Assembly (NCBI GenBank): GCA_019925105.1
Contig: JAHGAU010000001.1
Coordinates: forward strand, 2,542,001 to 2,606,000
Origin: Niebla homalea
Lineage: Eukaryota > Ascomycota > Lecanoromycetes > Lecanorales > Ramalinaceae
Direction of reading: 5' to 3'
Length of the DNA: 64,000 bases
Part shown: positions 46,363 to 58,256 of the stretch, in pieces
Position numbering within the stretch: the first letter of the stretch is position 1
How the letters are laid out: each line of letters starts with the position of its first letter
Made by a program: the position numbers and the translations under genes
The notes under the pieces: model-generated
Seen by the model: the letters and a program-made list of their open reading frames with translations, nothing else
Databases searched by the model: none
What the model was told of the DNA's origin: nothing

Positions 46363-46827
46363 TCACTTCTTCCCCACAACCCCCTTCACCCACTCCACAC
46401 TCTTCTTACTCCCCTTCTCACTCCCACTCCCACTGCTCTCACTATCCCTCCGCTCGGACCCGTCGCCACCACCACCACTCCTCGCATTGATCGTGTTCCC
46501 CGTGCCACCCCTGCCGACGTGGTAGACGGGCGCCGCGTTGCTGAGCCGCCGCTTCTCCTGCTCGAGCTCCTCGTCGAAATGAAAGACCGTCCGCTCCACC
46601 GAGGAGGAGTTGTGCATGTTGCCGGCGCCGCCACGGCCCGTGGAGTAGGATGGGCCCGGGTGGAGGTGTGAGGTGGATGTGGTGGTGGTGTTGTTGTTGG
46701 CGAGGGAGGAGGGGGGCAGTGGCTTAGAGGGGGAGGTGGAGGTGCGGTTGCCGGCGCCGCCGCGGCCGAAGGGGATGGAGGCGTGGTGGTTGTAGGTTGG
46801 GAAGGGTTCGTGGAGTGTGATGGGCAT
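46363..46827 (-). CDS. GRGGxGN-repeat small protein (DUF3602-like)
   Basis: Single exon, 154 aa. Three spaced copies of a motif: IPFGRGGAGNRT, YSTGRGGAGNMH and YHVGRGGTGN, each 40-50 residues apart, separated by Ser/Thr/Asn-rich linkers. This is the hallmark of fungal DUF3602 proteins. One predicted helix (FHFDEELEQEKRRLS) sits between motifs 2 and 3; the C-terminus is Ser/Lys-rich (KGSKKSVEWVKGVVGKK). No signal peptide or membrane segment. Function unknown; repeats suggest short linear docking motifs. Confidence 0.75.
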   Translation of the reverse strand: MPITLHEPFPTYNHHASIPFGRGGAGNRTSTSPSKPLPPSSLANNNTTTTSTSHLHPGPSYSTGRGGAGNMHNSSSVERTVFHFDEELEQEKRRLSNAAPVYHVGRGGTGNTINARSGGGGDGSERRDSESSGSGSEKGSKKSVEWVKGVVGKK

Positions 46828-48186
46828 GGTGATTGGGGTGGAGGGGGGTGGTGAGGTGGTAGTGGTTGTGGTGATGATGTGGTTGGTGGTAAGAGCGTTG
46901 TAGCTCTAGTGGTCAAGTGTGGTGGTTGTTAATGTGTTCTTCCTTGCGTCAATGAGACCAAGTGAAGGGGTTTGGATGTTATTGTGGATGAGAAGACGGG
47001 AGTAATAGATTATTATTTGTTTGCTTTCTAGGTTCTGTTATTTCAAGTCTTTGTCCTGTGGCACAAACATGTGGTTGCATCCCGACTTTATATACTCCAC
47101 CGCCCCTCCCCCCTTCCTGTGACCCATCGTGACCGAAGTAATGCGAAGCCCAAAGAAAAGCCAATGTAGCAGTACTATGCCGTTAACTGGAAAGCTGTGC
47201 ACAGATTTTCGCCTTTTCACCGTCAGCAGGTACATCTCTTGACGCTCCGCCTGGTAGGCTGGCGGAATATAATAAAAGTGTACCTTAATAAAGCTGAACG
47301 CAGCCGACGCGCTTTCCAGTTAACGGCAGGGACTTTGCAGTTAACGGCAGAGTGTAGGATTGGTCACGTCGTTTGTTAGTCATGGCCCTTGTGATGATGT
47401 AAAAGCAGCGCTTTCACTCCTTATTCCCAAATGCCTTTTTCCGCCCAAGGATTCAGGAACACCGGATGAGGCCGAGGCAAAAGTGTGGCCCCAGGCATAA
47501 ATCCATGTTGCTGCTTTACATGTCTCACAACCCAAAGTGAATTATGGTGAGGTAAGACGAAGGGGTCGGAGTTGACCAGTCAGGAGCTTGGCCCGCACCA
47601 CGAAGCTCTCTTGGCTACGGCATCAGCGGGGGCGTCGCACGCTCTGATGCGGGAGGGAGGAATCTATTACCCCCAGAAAACCTCCGACCAGGTGTTGCTA
47701 AATTGCTATTACGCCCAGGAAATTCCCCAAGGGTGATTTCCCGACAACGTGTCGGACTGTGTGGGTGGAGCTCACCAAAGAATAATTTGTCGTTGCAGGG
47801 TGGCGTCCTGCATTGGGTGACGAGTGGAGCAAATGATGAAATCAATGTCGCCATAATGTGCTCAGTGTGTACCATCTACGGATCGTACGTCTTCACGGTC
47901 ATCTGTAATGCCATGCCAGAGGTAGGGTCTTGGATGTCTTGGATGTACAGTATGTGGGCTCATATCGACGAAGAGATGAAGCTAGAGTGCTTCACAAGAT
48001 CTTCCCCGCATTATGCGTGTCACGGTGGCTTGCAGTTGAATCAGGTACCAGGTTTTTAGGCCAATCGCCTTGCGTCCTCCGTTCTACTCAGACGCCTCCA
48101 GTCATCAAGCCACGACTCGCAACCTTCTTGTCAAAGCCCGGACCGACCAATCAAGGCATTTCTCTCGAACCGTGACAGCTAAAATC
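46828..48186. other. Gene-poor stretch, 1.36 kb
   Basis: Promoter of the GRGG-repeat gene at the left, GGT 3' flank at the right. Contains the 18-bp inverted repeat listed separately. No supported ORF. Confidence 0.5.
47178..47330. repeat. Perfect 18-bp inverted repeat spanning 153 bp
   Basis: TGCCGTTAACTGGAAAGC at 47178-47195 is the exact reverse complement of GCTTTCCAGTTAACGGCA at 47313-47330. A third partial copy, gcagttaacggcag, follows in direct orientation at about 47339-47352. Could be a MITE remnant or paired binding sites; no clear target-site duplication seen. Confidence 0.75.
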
Positions 48187-50061
48187 TCAAACCGGAAATG
48201 CTGCACCATCGCCTCTGGGATCACTGCCAGCCGAATATACATGTCTTCCGTCTTCCATATGACACCTGATGACTTGGCCCCTCCCAAACAATCCACGCTG
48301 AAGTCCCCTCACAATTTCGACATTGTGACCCAGTTCCCGTAGCTCCTGAGCCACCGTTTCGTCGATACCTTGCTCGACGTGCACTGTGTCTAACATGTCA
48401 CCTGCATCAGGCAGCCCACTTCCGATGCAGAACCTGGGCGCATCCAGCGCAGCTTGCGGGGTATATTTGAATGCCAACATGTTCAACAGGACCTGTACAT
48501 GACCCTGCGGCTGCATGAAGCCTCCCATGACGCCATATACGCTGTGAAGGCTTCCATCATCTGGGTTGGTGATCATGGCGGGAATGATTGTGTGATAGGG
48601 CCGTTTGCCCGGAGCATAGGCATTTGGATGCTCGGGGTCAAGACTGAAGTTGGCGCCTCGATTCTGGAGCGTGAAGCCGCATCCTTTGGGTATGATGCAG
48701 GTTCCAAAGCCAGTGTAGTTGCTGTTGATGAAAGAACAGCCATTGCCCTCCCTGTCAGTCGTAGCAAAATAAACGGTGTCAGACCGTTGGTGGGCAGGGC
48801 TTCCATGAGCGATGTGCTTTCCTGCTTGCTTGGGATCGAAGAGATTAGCGCGTGAGGCGAGATACTTGCGAGAAATGAGCTCCGCTGAGGGAACCTTCAC
48901 CACATTTGGATCCGCGATGAACCAAGCTGCGTCTGCGAAAGCAATGCGAAGGACTTCGATGATGGCATGCAAGTATTCTGCACTGTTGTGGTCTTGCTTG
49001 GCGAAAGTGCGTATGGTGCCTCTCCTCTCAAGTTCCTCGAGCATTCCGAGAGCCATGAGCGCTACTAGTCCCTGTCCATTCGGTGGATGCTCCCACACGT
49101 CGACACCATGCCCGTGAGCGGTGCGACGAGGCTGTCCGCCGGGACCTTTGCTATTTTCGGACCCAACATTCTGGCCATTGAATCGTAAGCAGATGGGGTC
49201 TGTCGTTTCACTGCCCATCTCGGCATGATGCTTGAGATCATCCAGACCCAAATGACCACCAAGATCATTAACTACCTTGACTAACGCCTCCGCGACTGGC
49301 CCAGAGTAGAAGCCTGCCTTGCCCTTCTTGGCGAGCAATCGAAATGTGGTAGCTAATGTCGGATTGCTGAAAAGCTCCCCAGGTCTGGGAGCACGCTTAC
49401 CATCTGGAGCATTGCTGTCTGTCTTTAGCATTTCTCCAGAGTTTGGAGAGGCACCCTTGATTTTCCCTTCAGATTTTGTCCACTAAATCCGTTAGTCCAC
49501 GGTGTTTGGATGGAATCCACAACATACGGCTGTAGCAGAGATTTCTGAGACTGGATAACCCTCCTCACCAAGTTCTATCGCGGGTTTCAGTATCTCTTCC
49601 AGAGTCAACCTTCCACTGCCAAACCTCTCGACCGTATCAACCCATCCCGCTGCAGCACCAGGCGCGGTGACAGTGTGTACGCTTGTCAATGGTATGCTGC
49701 CAATTTCTCCATCCTTCACTCCAGAATCCCGTCGCATCTGCTCCAGCGAACTTGCCTTTGCAGATCTACCAGACCCATTCAAGGATTCCACTTTCCTCTT
49801 CTTCGAATTATAAAACAGACAGAACATATCACCACCTATCCCTGTACAACAAGGTTCGGTCATGTTCATAGCTGCTGCAACAGCTACTGCGGCGTCGGCG
49901 GCATTGCCGCCCGCTCGCAGTATCCTTTGTCCCGCCTGAGCAGCCAAGGGCTGAGTGCACGAGATCATGCCATTGGCGCTGTGTACGACGCTTCGCCTGC
50001 TGGGAAACGAAATGAATTCTGGATCTGAAGCAGGATAGATGGCAGAAGCATTCAGAGGCAT
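48187..50061 (-). CDS. Gamma-glutamyltranspeptidase-family protein
   Basis: Exons 50061-49528 and 49482-48187 (45-nt intron, GTATGT...TTTAG); 609 aa. N-terminal part: GMISCTQPLAAQAGQRILRA, GGNAADAAVAVAAAMNMTEP, GIGGDMFCLFYN. The autoprocessing threonine is expected in SDTVYFATTDREGNG; NSNYTGFGTCIIPKGCGF and YGVMGGFMQPQGHVQVLLN are small-subunit blocks. There is no N-terminal signal or anchor (MPLNASAIYPASDPEF), so it is probably intracellular and closer to the bacterial YwrD-like branch than to the membrane GGT of glutathione turnover; that placement is inference. Substrate: gamma-glutamyl amides, possibly glutathione. Confidence 0.88.
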
Positions 50062-50411
50062 TGCGGAAGAAGATTGTATTTATGATTCAGAAGCTGATTT
50101 CACGCTCACCAGCAACTCAAAAAACAGGAGCGGAAATCGTGGTATAAATCTACTCAACAGGAAAAGCCAGGAGAGACGATATATGAGATTCAGCGGGGCA
50201 AGCGAGACAATTTCGTAAAGACGTCATAGTAAGATAAGGAGCCACAACGGACGCGGCAGGGACTAGCTTTTCCATAAGGTATCTTACAGGATGGAGTCTG
50301 CCCCTAAAATTGCTTGAGTGGAAAATGTGAAAGTGTGGAGCCGAGGAGCGGGAAATGTGATGCGAATTTTGCCGAGAGAGGACTCGAGGAGGACGCTCTG
50401 TGATGCTGTCA
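50062..50411. other. Intergenic, 350 bp
   Basis: GGT promoter and 3' flank of the next minus-strand gene. Nothing supported. Confidence 0.5.
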
Positions 50412-52277
50412 TCATTCATAAATGATTTCCTGATTGTCTTGATCTTCCTTATCACGTTTTGTCCTCGCAATAGCCATCTTCACCACAAACCTGATCCTCA
50501 CGGCGCTCTGCTCCAGTTGGAACAGGTCTTCTCCCTTGGCGCCATTGGATCCTTGAAATCTGCCTCCTCTTCCCCTGCACTTGTCGAATCTTGCCTCAAT
50601 GCCCCGTTCAGCAGCTTCCAATAAGTCATCTGTACCCTCCAACGCGTCCTCTCGATCTAACAGCCGTAGAAGCGTCTCCACGCAAAGACTGACCTGCGTG
50701 TTATCTCTTGGGCTAGCCACGTTCGCTGGCCATGGTAAGTAGTGTGTCTTGAGTCTCTCCTGGTTCAGTGTGTCATTAGGTGGTTGAGGCGCCCTCGGGT
50801 CGATCAAGGTGAGGAGAGTGAATTGCGTGAAAGATGACTGGCCGGACAGTTGAAAATGTCGCAGTCCACTTGGAGACATGATGAGGAAGAATGTTGGTAA
50901 TGACAAAGGTCGGATGTGCTCAAGCAGCAAATCATAGAGCATGCGCGTGGTAATGAAGTCTTCCGGGATCGAGGTGCAGACATGAGAAAGGACGGCGAGA
51001 AGACGAAATCGTAAATGTGTGGCATCCATGCCGCCAAGTATGGCTCCACCGTTTGATCCTTCTGCGGAAGTACCTTTGCCATTGGGTTTTATTCTGGGCG
51101 TCGTATGCGTTGGCATATTCTCTGGCTCATCTTCAAGGTCGGCGTCATTCTCTTCATCCAGGTAATCTCCATAATCATCAGCCTCAATGTCGATCTTCTG
51201 CTCAGCTTTTTTCTTTTCAGTGCCCCCTTTCTTCAATTCCCTTGCTTCATTGCGCCAGACTTCCCCAAACTCGTTGGCGGCTTTCACCTGACCGTCCGCG
51301 AAGATGGCTCTGAGGACCCTTTTCCCGCTTCCAGCATTGGTCCTACCACCTCGAAGGAAGCTCGCAATCAAGCTTTCTCGCAAGTCTTCCAAGTCTTCAG
51401 CATTGCGTTGAGCCCAATCGGCCTCCAGAGTGTCGAGCACGAATTCCAGCCACAGACGCCAGACCTCCCATCGTCTCTTGTGGATTACGCTGCAATTGAA
51501 CGCCCATCCCACCACATGCCAAAAATCCTCTGCGTTCGTCCATAACGACCCCTCGTTTGCAAGATCAGCATCAATCATCTCGATACCACTATCCGATTTC
51601 TCAGCCATTCTTCTCCTTCCTCCTGTCCTGGTAGATCGGCCACCAACGTGCCCATTTCCAAATCTAAAAGCCTCCGTGAAGATGCTGTTGACGGGCCCCA
51701 CGTTTTCTAGCAAAATCCGAAGGTACTTCCCTGCCAACGCAGAAGCTTGGCTGCGCTCGGCATTTTTGGCCCGCGTCGTCAAGGTCGGATGCACTGTCAG
51801 CGTGGAGATCAGAGCCAAGAATGAGGGTGGTGCAATTGTTGCAGGAAGCCATGAAGGTCGTAGGGCGCCAGAATTTACAAGCGAGAGGAGGAAGTTGAGA
51901 GCTTGTGTATCTATCGTTGTGATCAGCGGATAGACTACAAGTCTCCTAAGTTTCCTTTACGTACAAAGCCCCTCTTCCAGATAGATGAGGCAATGCTCCT
52001 TGAGCTCGAACGGCAGACTTGCTGCATCGCGATACTCTCTCTCTGGAGGTGAAGGTGTCGAAGACCTTGCTTGTGCTGAGCTATTATACTCTTCACTGGC
52101 GGGTGCTGGAGGGGAGGGTAAAGAGGGTTCTGGTATGGTCAATGGAGTAGAGCTAATGTTTATGACATGTTCGGCCTTGCTCGGACGAGGCTTTTGGCGC
52201 TTGTCGCTTACGCTCGCGGAAGATGACACTGAGATTGCTCGTGGTGTAGAACTAAGGCTTATGATGTCTGGCGCCAT
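50412..52277 (-). CDS. Conserved-looking fungal protein of unknown function, 603 aa
   Basis: Exons 52277-51965 and 51910-50412 (54-nt intron, join LEEGLY|TQALNFLL). The first ~85 residues are Ser/Pro-rich (MAPDIISLSSTPRAISVSSS). The rest is largely helical: LKEHCLIYLEEGL, FLLSLVNSGALRPSWLP, YLRILLENVGPVNSIFTEAF, EDFWHVVGWAFNCSVIHKRR and WRLWLEFVLDTLEADW, with an acidic insertion (DDYGDYLDEENDADLEDEPE) and a helical C-terminal half. No catalytic motif recognised. The conserved-looking Trp-rich block suggests a folded helical scaffold. Its start codon lies only 145 bp from the edge of the LTR element, so the original promoter has probably been displaced. Confidence 0.7.
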
Positions 52278-52417
52278 GTTGGGCCAGAGCCAAATACGGC
52301 GTGAGAGGAGCACCTCTTGGGGTATCTTGAACGTTTGGATGAACGTCAAGAACAGGAAGGCTAAAGGGCCCCGCAAAACGCGAAGAATCGCGCTAGCGAC
52401 TTTTGGCACGTGATCTG

Positions 52418-52422
52418 CAACG
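52418..52422. repeat. Target-site duplication, left copy
   Basis: CAACG directly before the left LTR; an identical CAACG directly follows the right LTR. Five bp is the usual LTR-retrotransposon duplication. Confidence 0.85.
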
Positions 52423-52720
52423 TGATGCAATATGCGCAAATGGGTGCAGGGTGCAGGGGAAGGGTGAGTAAGCCGAATCACTTGTATTAAGTCTACCACT
52501 ATGCTTGTCTAATTACACCGTAATAACGACCGTATTTGTGTTTATCTTAAGGACCGTTTAATGACCGTATACTCACCGTACCTTATATATTAATGCACCT
52601 GTAATACCGTTGATAAAAGGCCGTCTAATAGGCCTTTATATGATAGGGTCTTTAATATAAAGGCTATTAAAATAACCGCGGAATACCCCCGTATATTACC
52701 GCGGAATACCCCGTATATTA
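52423..52720 (-). repeat. Left LTR (3' LTR of element), 298 bp
   Basis: Begins TGATGC and aligns along its length with 57953-58251. Its outer ~125-140 bp keep GC-containing text (gcgcaaatgggtgcagggtg) where the other copy is mutated; its inner half is AT-converted. It has one C fewer in the last C-run. Confidence 0.85.
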
Positions 52721-55700
52721 CTCCCTCTTTAAAGCTACGATAAATTTATAATAATAATATTATTATTAATCCATTAAATATAATCTAAGCTTTAATTGAT
52801 TTATTTTAAAGGGTTATTTTAATAAAGGCTTTATTATAATATTTATAAGTTAATCCTTAATATTAATATACTTTATTAAAATAAAGCCTTTTTATACCTT
52901 TTCCCGAATAAAGTAATATTAAACGTTAATATACTTAATCCGTAAATAATTCTCCGGATTCTTAATAAAAGAAATATTACCGTTATTATTATTAAATAGA
53001 ACGATAAGCCCGTAATCTTTAGAGAATCCGGTCTTATTAATCCACCTTATAGATTAAATATTTACTTTATACCCTTCAGAAAAAGCTATATACTCGGCTT
53101 TTACGGTAAAGGTAATAATAATACGTTATTTCTAAGTATATTATACGTATATTATATTAATATTTAATATTATAAAGCCGTATAACGATTTTTTATTATT
53201 TTTATTATTAATAAATACGGTATTTACGAAGTATTTAAGTAATCCGTCATTATATTAGAAATATAAACTTAAATTTAATATACTTTTTAAATATTTAAGT
53301 ACTTATGTTAAATAGTTCTAATATTGAACGACGGGGTTATTATAAAATTAACTTAATTTTAAGATCGAAAAAGTTAAATTTAAACAGATAATAATTTAAA
53401 GGAATATAAGCTTATTAAGAAGTTATTAATAAATGTATTAATTTATTTATTATTTATTAAGTTAAATTACTTATATACCTTTATATCCGTTTATCGGAGT
53501 ATTAATATTATTATAATTTATTATATAGTATTTTTTAAGGACGTTAATAATATAATTTATTTAATCTATAATAATAATATTATTATTTTAAGATATTTAT
53601 ATTTTAAGGATTATTTTTAATAGGCTTTTTTTAATAAACTTAAATATTAAAGTTAAATAATTTTTTATTTATTTATAAATCTTTAAGCTTTTAATAATAA
53701 TAACGATATTATTAATATAAAGGGTTATTAAATATGTTTTTTTATTAAATTTCTTAATAAATATATATAAATTAATTTAAATAAAGATAAAACCAAATTT
53801 ATAAAGCCGTAATCGAAATTTCTTAACTTAAATCCTTTTTAACTATTTAAGTTTATAAAGGCCTTTAAGTAAACGGAAGTATTTACCGGTATTTTATTAA
53901 GTTATCGGAATACCCTTAAGAATACTTATATAGATTTCTTTATTTAAATTACCGTTTAAGTATATAATAATAACGTTTAAGAACTATAGTTAAAGTCTAT
54001 AAATAACCATAAGTATTAAAAGTAAACGGAGTAACTTATACCTTAAAGTAAATAAAAAGGTTTCTTTATAGTTAATATTTTGCTTTTAAGTAAAGCCCCT
54101 TATAATAAGCCTTATTTTATATTTATTAATAAAACTTAAAGTAAAGAATTTTTTTTTTTTAAATATTTACTTAAAGTTAATAAGCTTATAATCCTTTAAT
54201 TTATTTATAAATTCTTAAGTTTTATTTAATAATAAACTTATAATTTTTTTATTAATAGTTTTAATTTATTTAAATCGGTTTAAAGATTTTATAACTTATT
54301 AATAAATAAATAAATTAATATAAGTTATAATAATAAAAATAATATTATTAAAATTAATATTAAATACGTAAGGATTATAATAATAACAACTTTAATAAAA
54401 GTAATTAATTTTAAGTTTATTGTTAACGTTATTATTTATATTTATTTTATCTTCCGGAATATATCCCGGTATTAATAAGGTTTTACCTGTTTATCGGTAA
54501 GCCGGGATAAAACTATAAGTATCCTTAAATAAAATAAGGACGTTAATTCCCTTTAATAAAGGTAAATTAAAAGCCTTATTATTATTATAGTTTTTACGAT
54601 TTATAAGATTTTTAATATTTTCGGGATCTTTAATAAGCTTTCTTAAATTCTTTTTTTAAATAAATATTCCGTTTATTATTTTATAGATTTTTAATGGTAT
54701 ATCCCTCCTATTTCGCTTTATCCAATTAAAGACTTTATTATTAATTTAAGGAAAGTCGGGATTTACGGGATCCATATTATAATTTTCTTTATTTTAAGGA
54801 ATTAAATAAATATAAATTAATATAAACTCGTTTTTATTAAATTCTTTAAACTTATCCGATACGTACTTATTTTCGTAATAAGCTACGTTATTATTAATAA
54901 AGGTTATTAGCTTTAAAGCCGGTAATATATCTTTAATAATAAGCTATAATAATAAATATATTACCGTTTTTTTATTAAAGACCTTTAAATTTATAACGAT
55001 CTTTATATTCCTTTTATAGGGTATATAAACGTATAATTATAAGCTTAATATAATTCTTAAATAAATACCGTTAATAACGATCTTATTTAATTTTAATCGT
55101 TTTATTTCTTTAAGTATATTTATTTTATATAATATCTTAAATGTCTTTTTATTTTTAATAAAAGGTTTTATTTTTATTTACCTTTTAAAAAGGCTTATTC
55201 CCTTTATAAAAAGAAGCTTTTATCTTAATTAATTAATATATATAATTATAAAGGTTTAAAAGTTATTTAATAGCCTAATATAATATATTATATATTAAAT
55301 TATTATTATAATTATTTAATTAAACCGTTTAATTATACCGTTCTATTTAAATATATAATATATAATATATTCTATAGTAATATTACGTTCTTTAATGGCT
55401 ACTTTAAGGGCTTAAAATTCTTTTATGTTATTAGTACGGACGTATTTAATTATAATATTATCTTTTTTGTGATTAAGTACGTTAATAATAGATAAGATTT
55501 AATTAATTATTTTAGCTTTTATTATTAACGGGGTAAAACTTAATTACCTTATAACCTTATTAATAACGGATAAATAATACTTAAAGGGTATTATTCCGGG
55601 GATTAATACCTTAATACTATAAGGGCCTTAAATATTATAAAAAAAATAAGACTTAAGCTTTATTTTTTATATAATAATATTTATATATATTTCTTATAAG

Positions 55701-56930
55701 TTTATTATTTTTATATATATTATAGAAAAAGTCCTTTAAGGTTAATATCTTTAATATTTTTAATACCGTTTTATATATAATATATAATTTAACTATACCT
55801 AAATAATTTAAATAGTTATAGAAAATTATAAAGAACTTATTATTACTTTTCTTACGTCCTTAAATAATCTTATTATTATTATATTTAATTTTCTTACTTT
55901 ATAATTTATAGGGTATAGGATCTAAGTCTTTTTTATTAGTTATTAACGTAATATTTTTCCGGATATATATAAGTAAATAAAGCTTTTTATACCGATACTT
56001 TACCGTAATAAGTTAATTTCTTCGCGTAATCTTTACTTTATATCCGTTAAAAATAATACTTATATCTTTATCCTTTAAGGCCGAAATAAATAAAAGGTTA
56101 AATCTTAAGTGGGAAACCTATAATATATCTTAAATAATACGGTTTTAATTATTTATTTCGATTATTACGTTATTACGTTTAAGTAAATTTAAAAAGCTTT
56201 TACCTTTTATTATTACCCTTATAATTTTTTTCTTTAAAACTCCGAAATATATTTCTTTAAGTATATATATATCTCGTAACGCTAGAGTCTATTATTTAAG
56301 GGGTTTCTTTATCCTTGGATAATATATTTTAACTTATTTTATTAAGGGAGTTACCCTTTATTATTATTAAAACGTAATTATTATTACCAGTATTTACGGA
56401 TTTTATAGGGTCCGGGCTTTTATTATTTTAGAAAAAGTTATATTTTTTCTGTATTCGTTTTATTATTTAATTATATAAATTATTCTTAAGTAAATAAGTT
56501 TCTTTATTATTTATACCGTTTATTATAATAATATCTTTTATTTCGTCGTTACCGTTATAAAGACCGGGATTACTTAGATTTACCGTAACGGTATTATTAT
56601 TAAGCTTATATAAAGTTAAATTATATAAATCTTTATTATTTTAATAGTTTTTTAAAGGCTTATTAAGGCCAGTCCGTTTTTTATTAAAAAAGTAATAAAA
56701 TTATTATCGTTATTAATAAATATAAACGTTAACTCCTTAATATTATATTCCTTTTTATTAACGGTAATAAAATTTAATTCTTTAAATTCTTTATTATCTT
56801 TAATTATAATCCTTTTAATTTATTTAAATTTAAATTAAGCTGCTTATTTTTTAAGTTTCTTTATTTTCTTAATTTTATTTTTATTAATTTTTTTACTATT
56901 TTTACCGCTTACTTTTACGCTTTCTTTATT

Positions 56931-56972
56931 ATAGTCCTTAATTATATAACTTATTTTCTGGCAATTATAGTA
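56931..56972 (-). pseudogene. Remnant of retroelement Gag zinc knuckle
   Basis: On the minus strand the codons fit CX2CX4HX4C spacing around Y-N-C-Q-K, with the other Cys and the His positions changed to Tyr through single transitions, as RIP would do. Surrounding frames are full of stops. Confidence 0.55.
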
Positions 56973-57952
56973 TTTTATTACGCGGCGGGGTTTAATATTG
57001 TTTTTTTTACTTACCTTTATTATTACGGTATTAATAATTTATCTTTTAACCGTATTAATCTTGATTATTTTAAGTCTTTAAATAACTTTTTTATTATTAA
57101 ATATATCCTTATCGTTCTTAAGTTAATATATAGTAAAGTTAAACTTATATATTTCTTAAAATAAGTTTATAATTATAAAATTTAAATAAATATCGTTTAA
57201 TATAACGGCCTTATTAATTTAATTTACTTACTTATTTACTCTCTTTATAAATACGGTAACTTTATTTCTTCTGTTATCCTTTTAAGCCTTTATAATAAGG
57301 ATCTTCATTAATAAGGGGATTAACCTTCCCTTACTTTTTACGAAATGGATCTTACTTTACGTTAAGTAAATCTGAAACGGTATAACGTCCTTATTTATTA
57401 AGATATATAATTTTTACGTTATTATTACGTTATTTATAAGTATACCGGTAATAAAGTCGGCGTATATAATTTAAATCTTAACTTAAAACGGGACTTAAAA
57501 GTATAAAATTAAGTTATTTACGATACCCTATAATAAATAACTTCTTAAAAACGTTTTATAACCTAATTTTACTTACGGAAGTTATTATTATTAAGCTTAA
57601 GAAGCTTATATAAAGCCGGCTTTATAAGGGATTCCTTAAAAATATTTAGGGGTAATTTAATAATTCTTATAATAAATACCCCAAGTAATAATAACGTCGT
57701 TCTTTCATCTTAAGTACTATTATTACCGGAAGTATAAAATATATATTACGCTTAATAAAGTAGGTATTATTATATTAAGCTACTTTTTTAATATCCTTAT
57801 AATTATAATTACTTATTAAGGTATTAAAAATTAAAGTTATAATTATTTTATAATCTTAAATAATTATATAAATATTATAGATATTATTTAAATAAAATTA
57901 TTATTTAAATAGTATATTATAATTAATTATCTTATTAACCGGGCTTAAAACC

Positions 57953-58251
57953 TAATATAATATACGTAAATAAGTATAAGGTATAAAAAAAGGGTAAATA
58001 AGTTAAATTACTTATATTAAATTTATTATTATGCTTATTTAATTATACCGTAATAACGACCGTATTTATGTCTATTTTAAGGACCGTTTAATAACCGTAT
58101 ACTTACCGTACCTTATGCACTGATGCACCTGTAATACCGTTGACAAAAGGCCGTCTGGTAGGCCTTTATGCGACAGGGTCTTCAATGCAGGGGCTGCCAA
58201 GACAACCGCGGAATACCCCCGTGCATCACCGCGGAATACCCCCGTGCATCA
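57953..58251 (-). repeat. Right LTR (5' LTR of element), 299 bp
   Basis: Homologous to the left LTR. Its inner part (57953 to ~58106) is AT-converted while the outer ~140 bp are intact. It ends GCATCA and its last 46 bp are two perfect 23-bp units (58206-58228, 58229-58251) starting ccgcggaataccccc. Confidence 0.85.
58206..58251. repeat. Two 23-bp tandem units at the LTR end
   Basis: Identical units ending cgtgcatca. The same duplication, mutated, is at the end of the left LTR, so it predates insertion. Confidence 0.85.
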
Positions 58252-58256
58252 CAACG
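58252..58256. repeat. Target-site duplication, right copy
   Basis: CAACG, identical to 52418-52422. Confidence 0.85.

Larger units (their letters stand above)
52423..58251 (-). mobile_element. RIP-decayed LTR retrotransposon, 5829 bp
   Basis: Two LTRs of 298 and 299 bp flank ~5.2 kb of extremely AT-rich DNA with no open frame; flanks are CAACG duplications. Almost all visible LTR-LTR differences are C-to-T or G-to-A transitions, the RIP signature. A decayed CX2CX4HX4C zinc-knuckle pattern reads on the minus strand at 56972-56931, placing gag near the right end, so the element's 5' LTR is the right copy. Just inside that LTR the minus strand reads ggttttaagcccgg, similar to a primer site pairing with the anticodon arm of initiator tRNA, as in some Ty1/copia elements (with mismatches). 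Superfamily is therefore tentative. The element is certainly non-autonomous now. Confidence 0.88.

Noticed and set aside
52721..57952. Centromere or mitochondrial insertion as explanation of the AT-rich tract
   Set aside because: Flanking LTRs, 5-bp duplication and transition-only differences explain it as a RIP-mutated retroelement.
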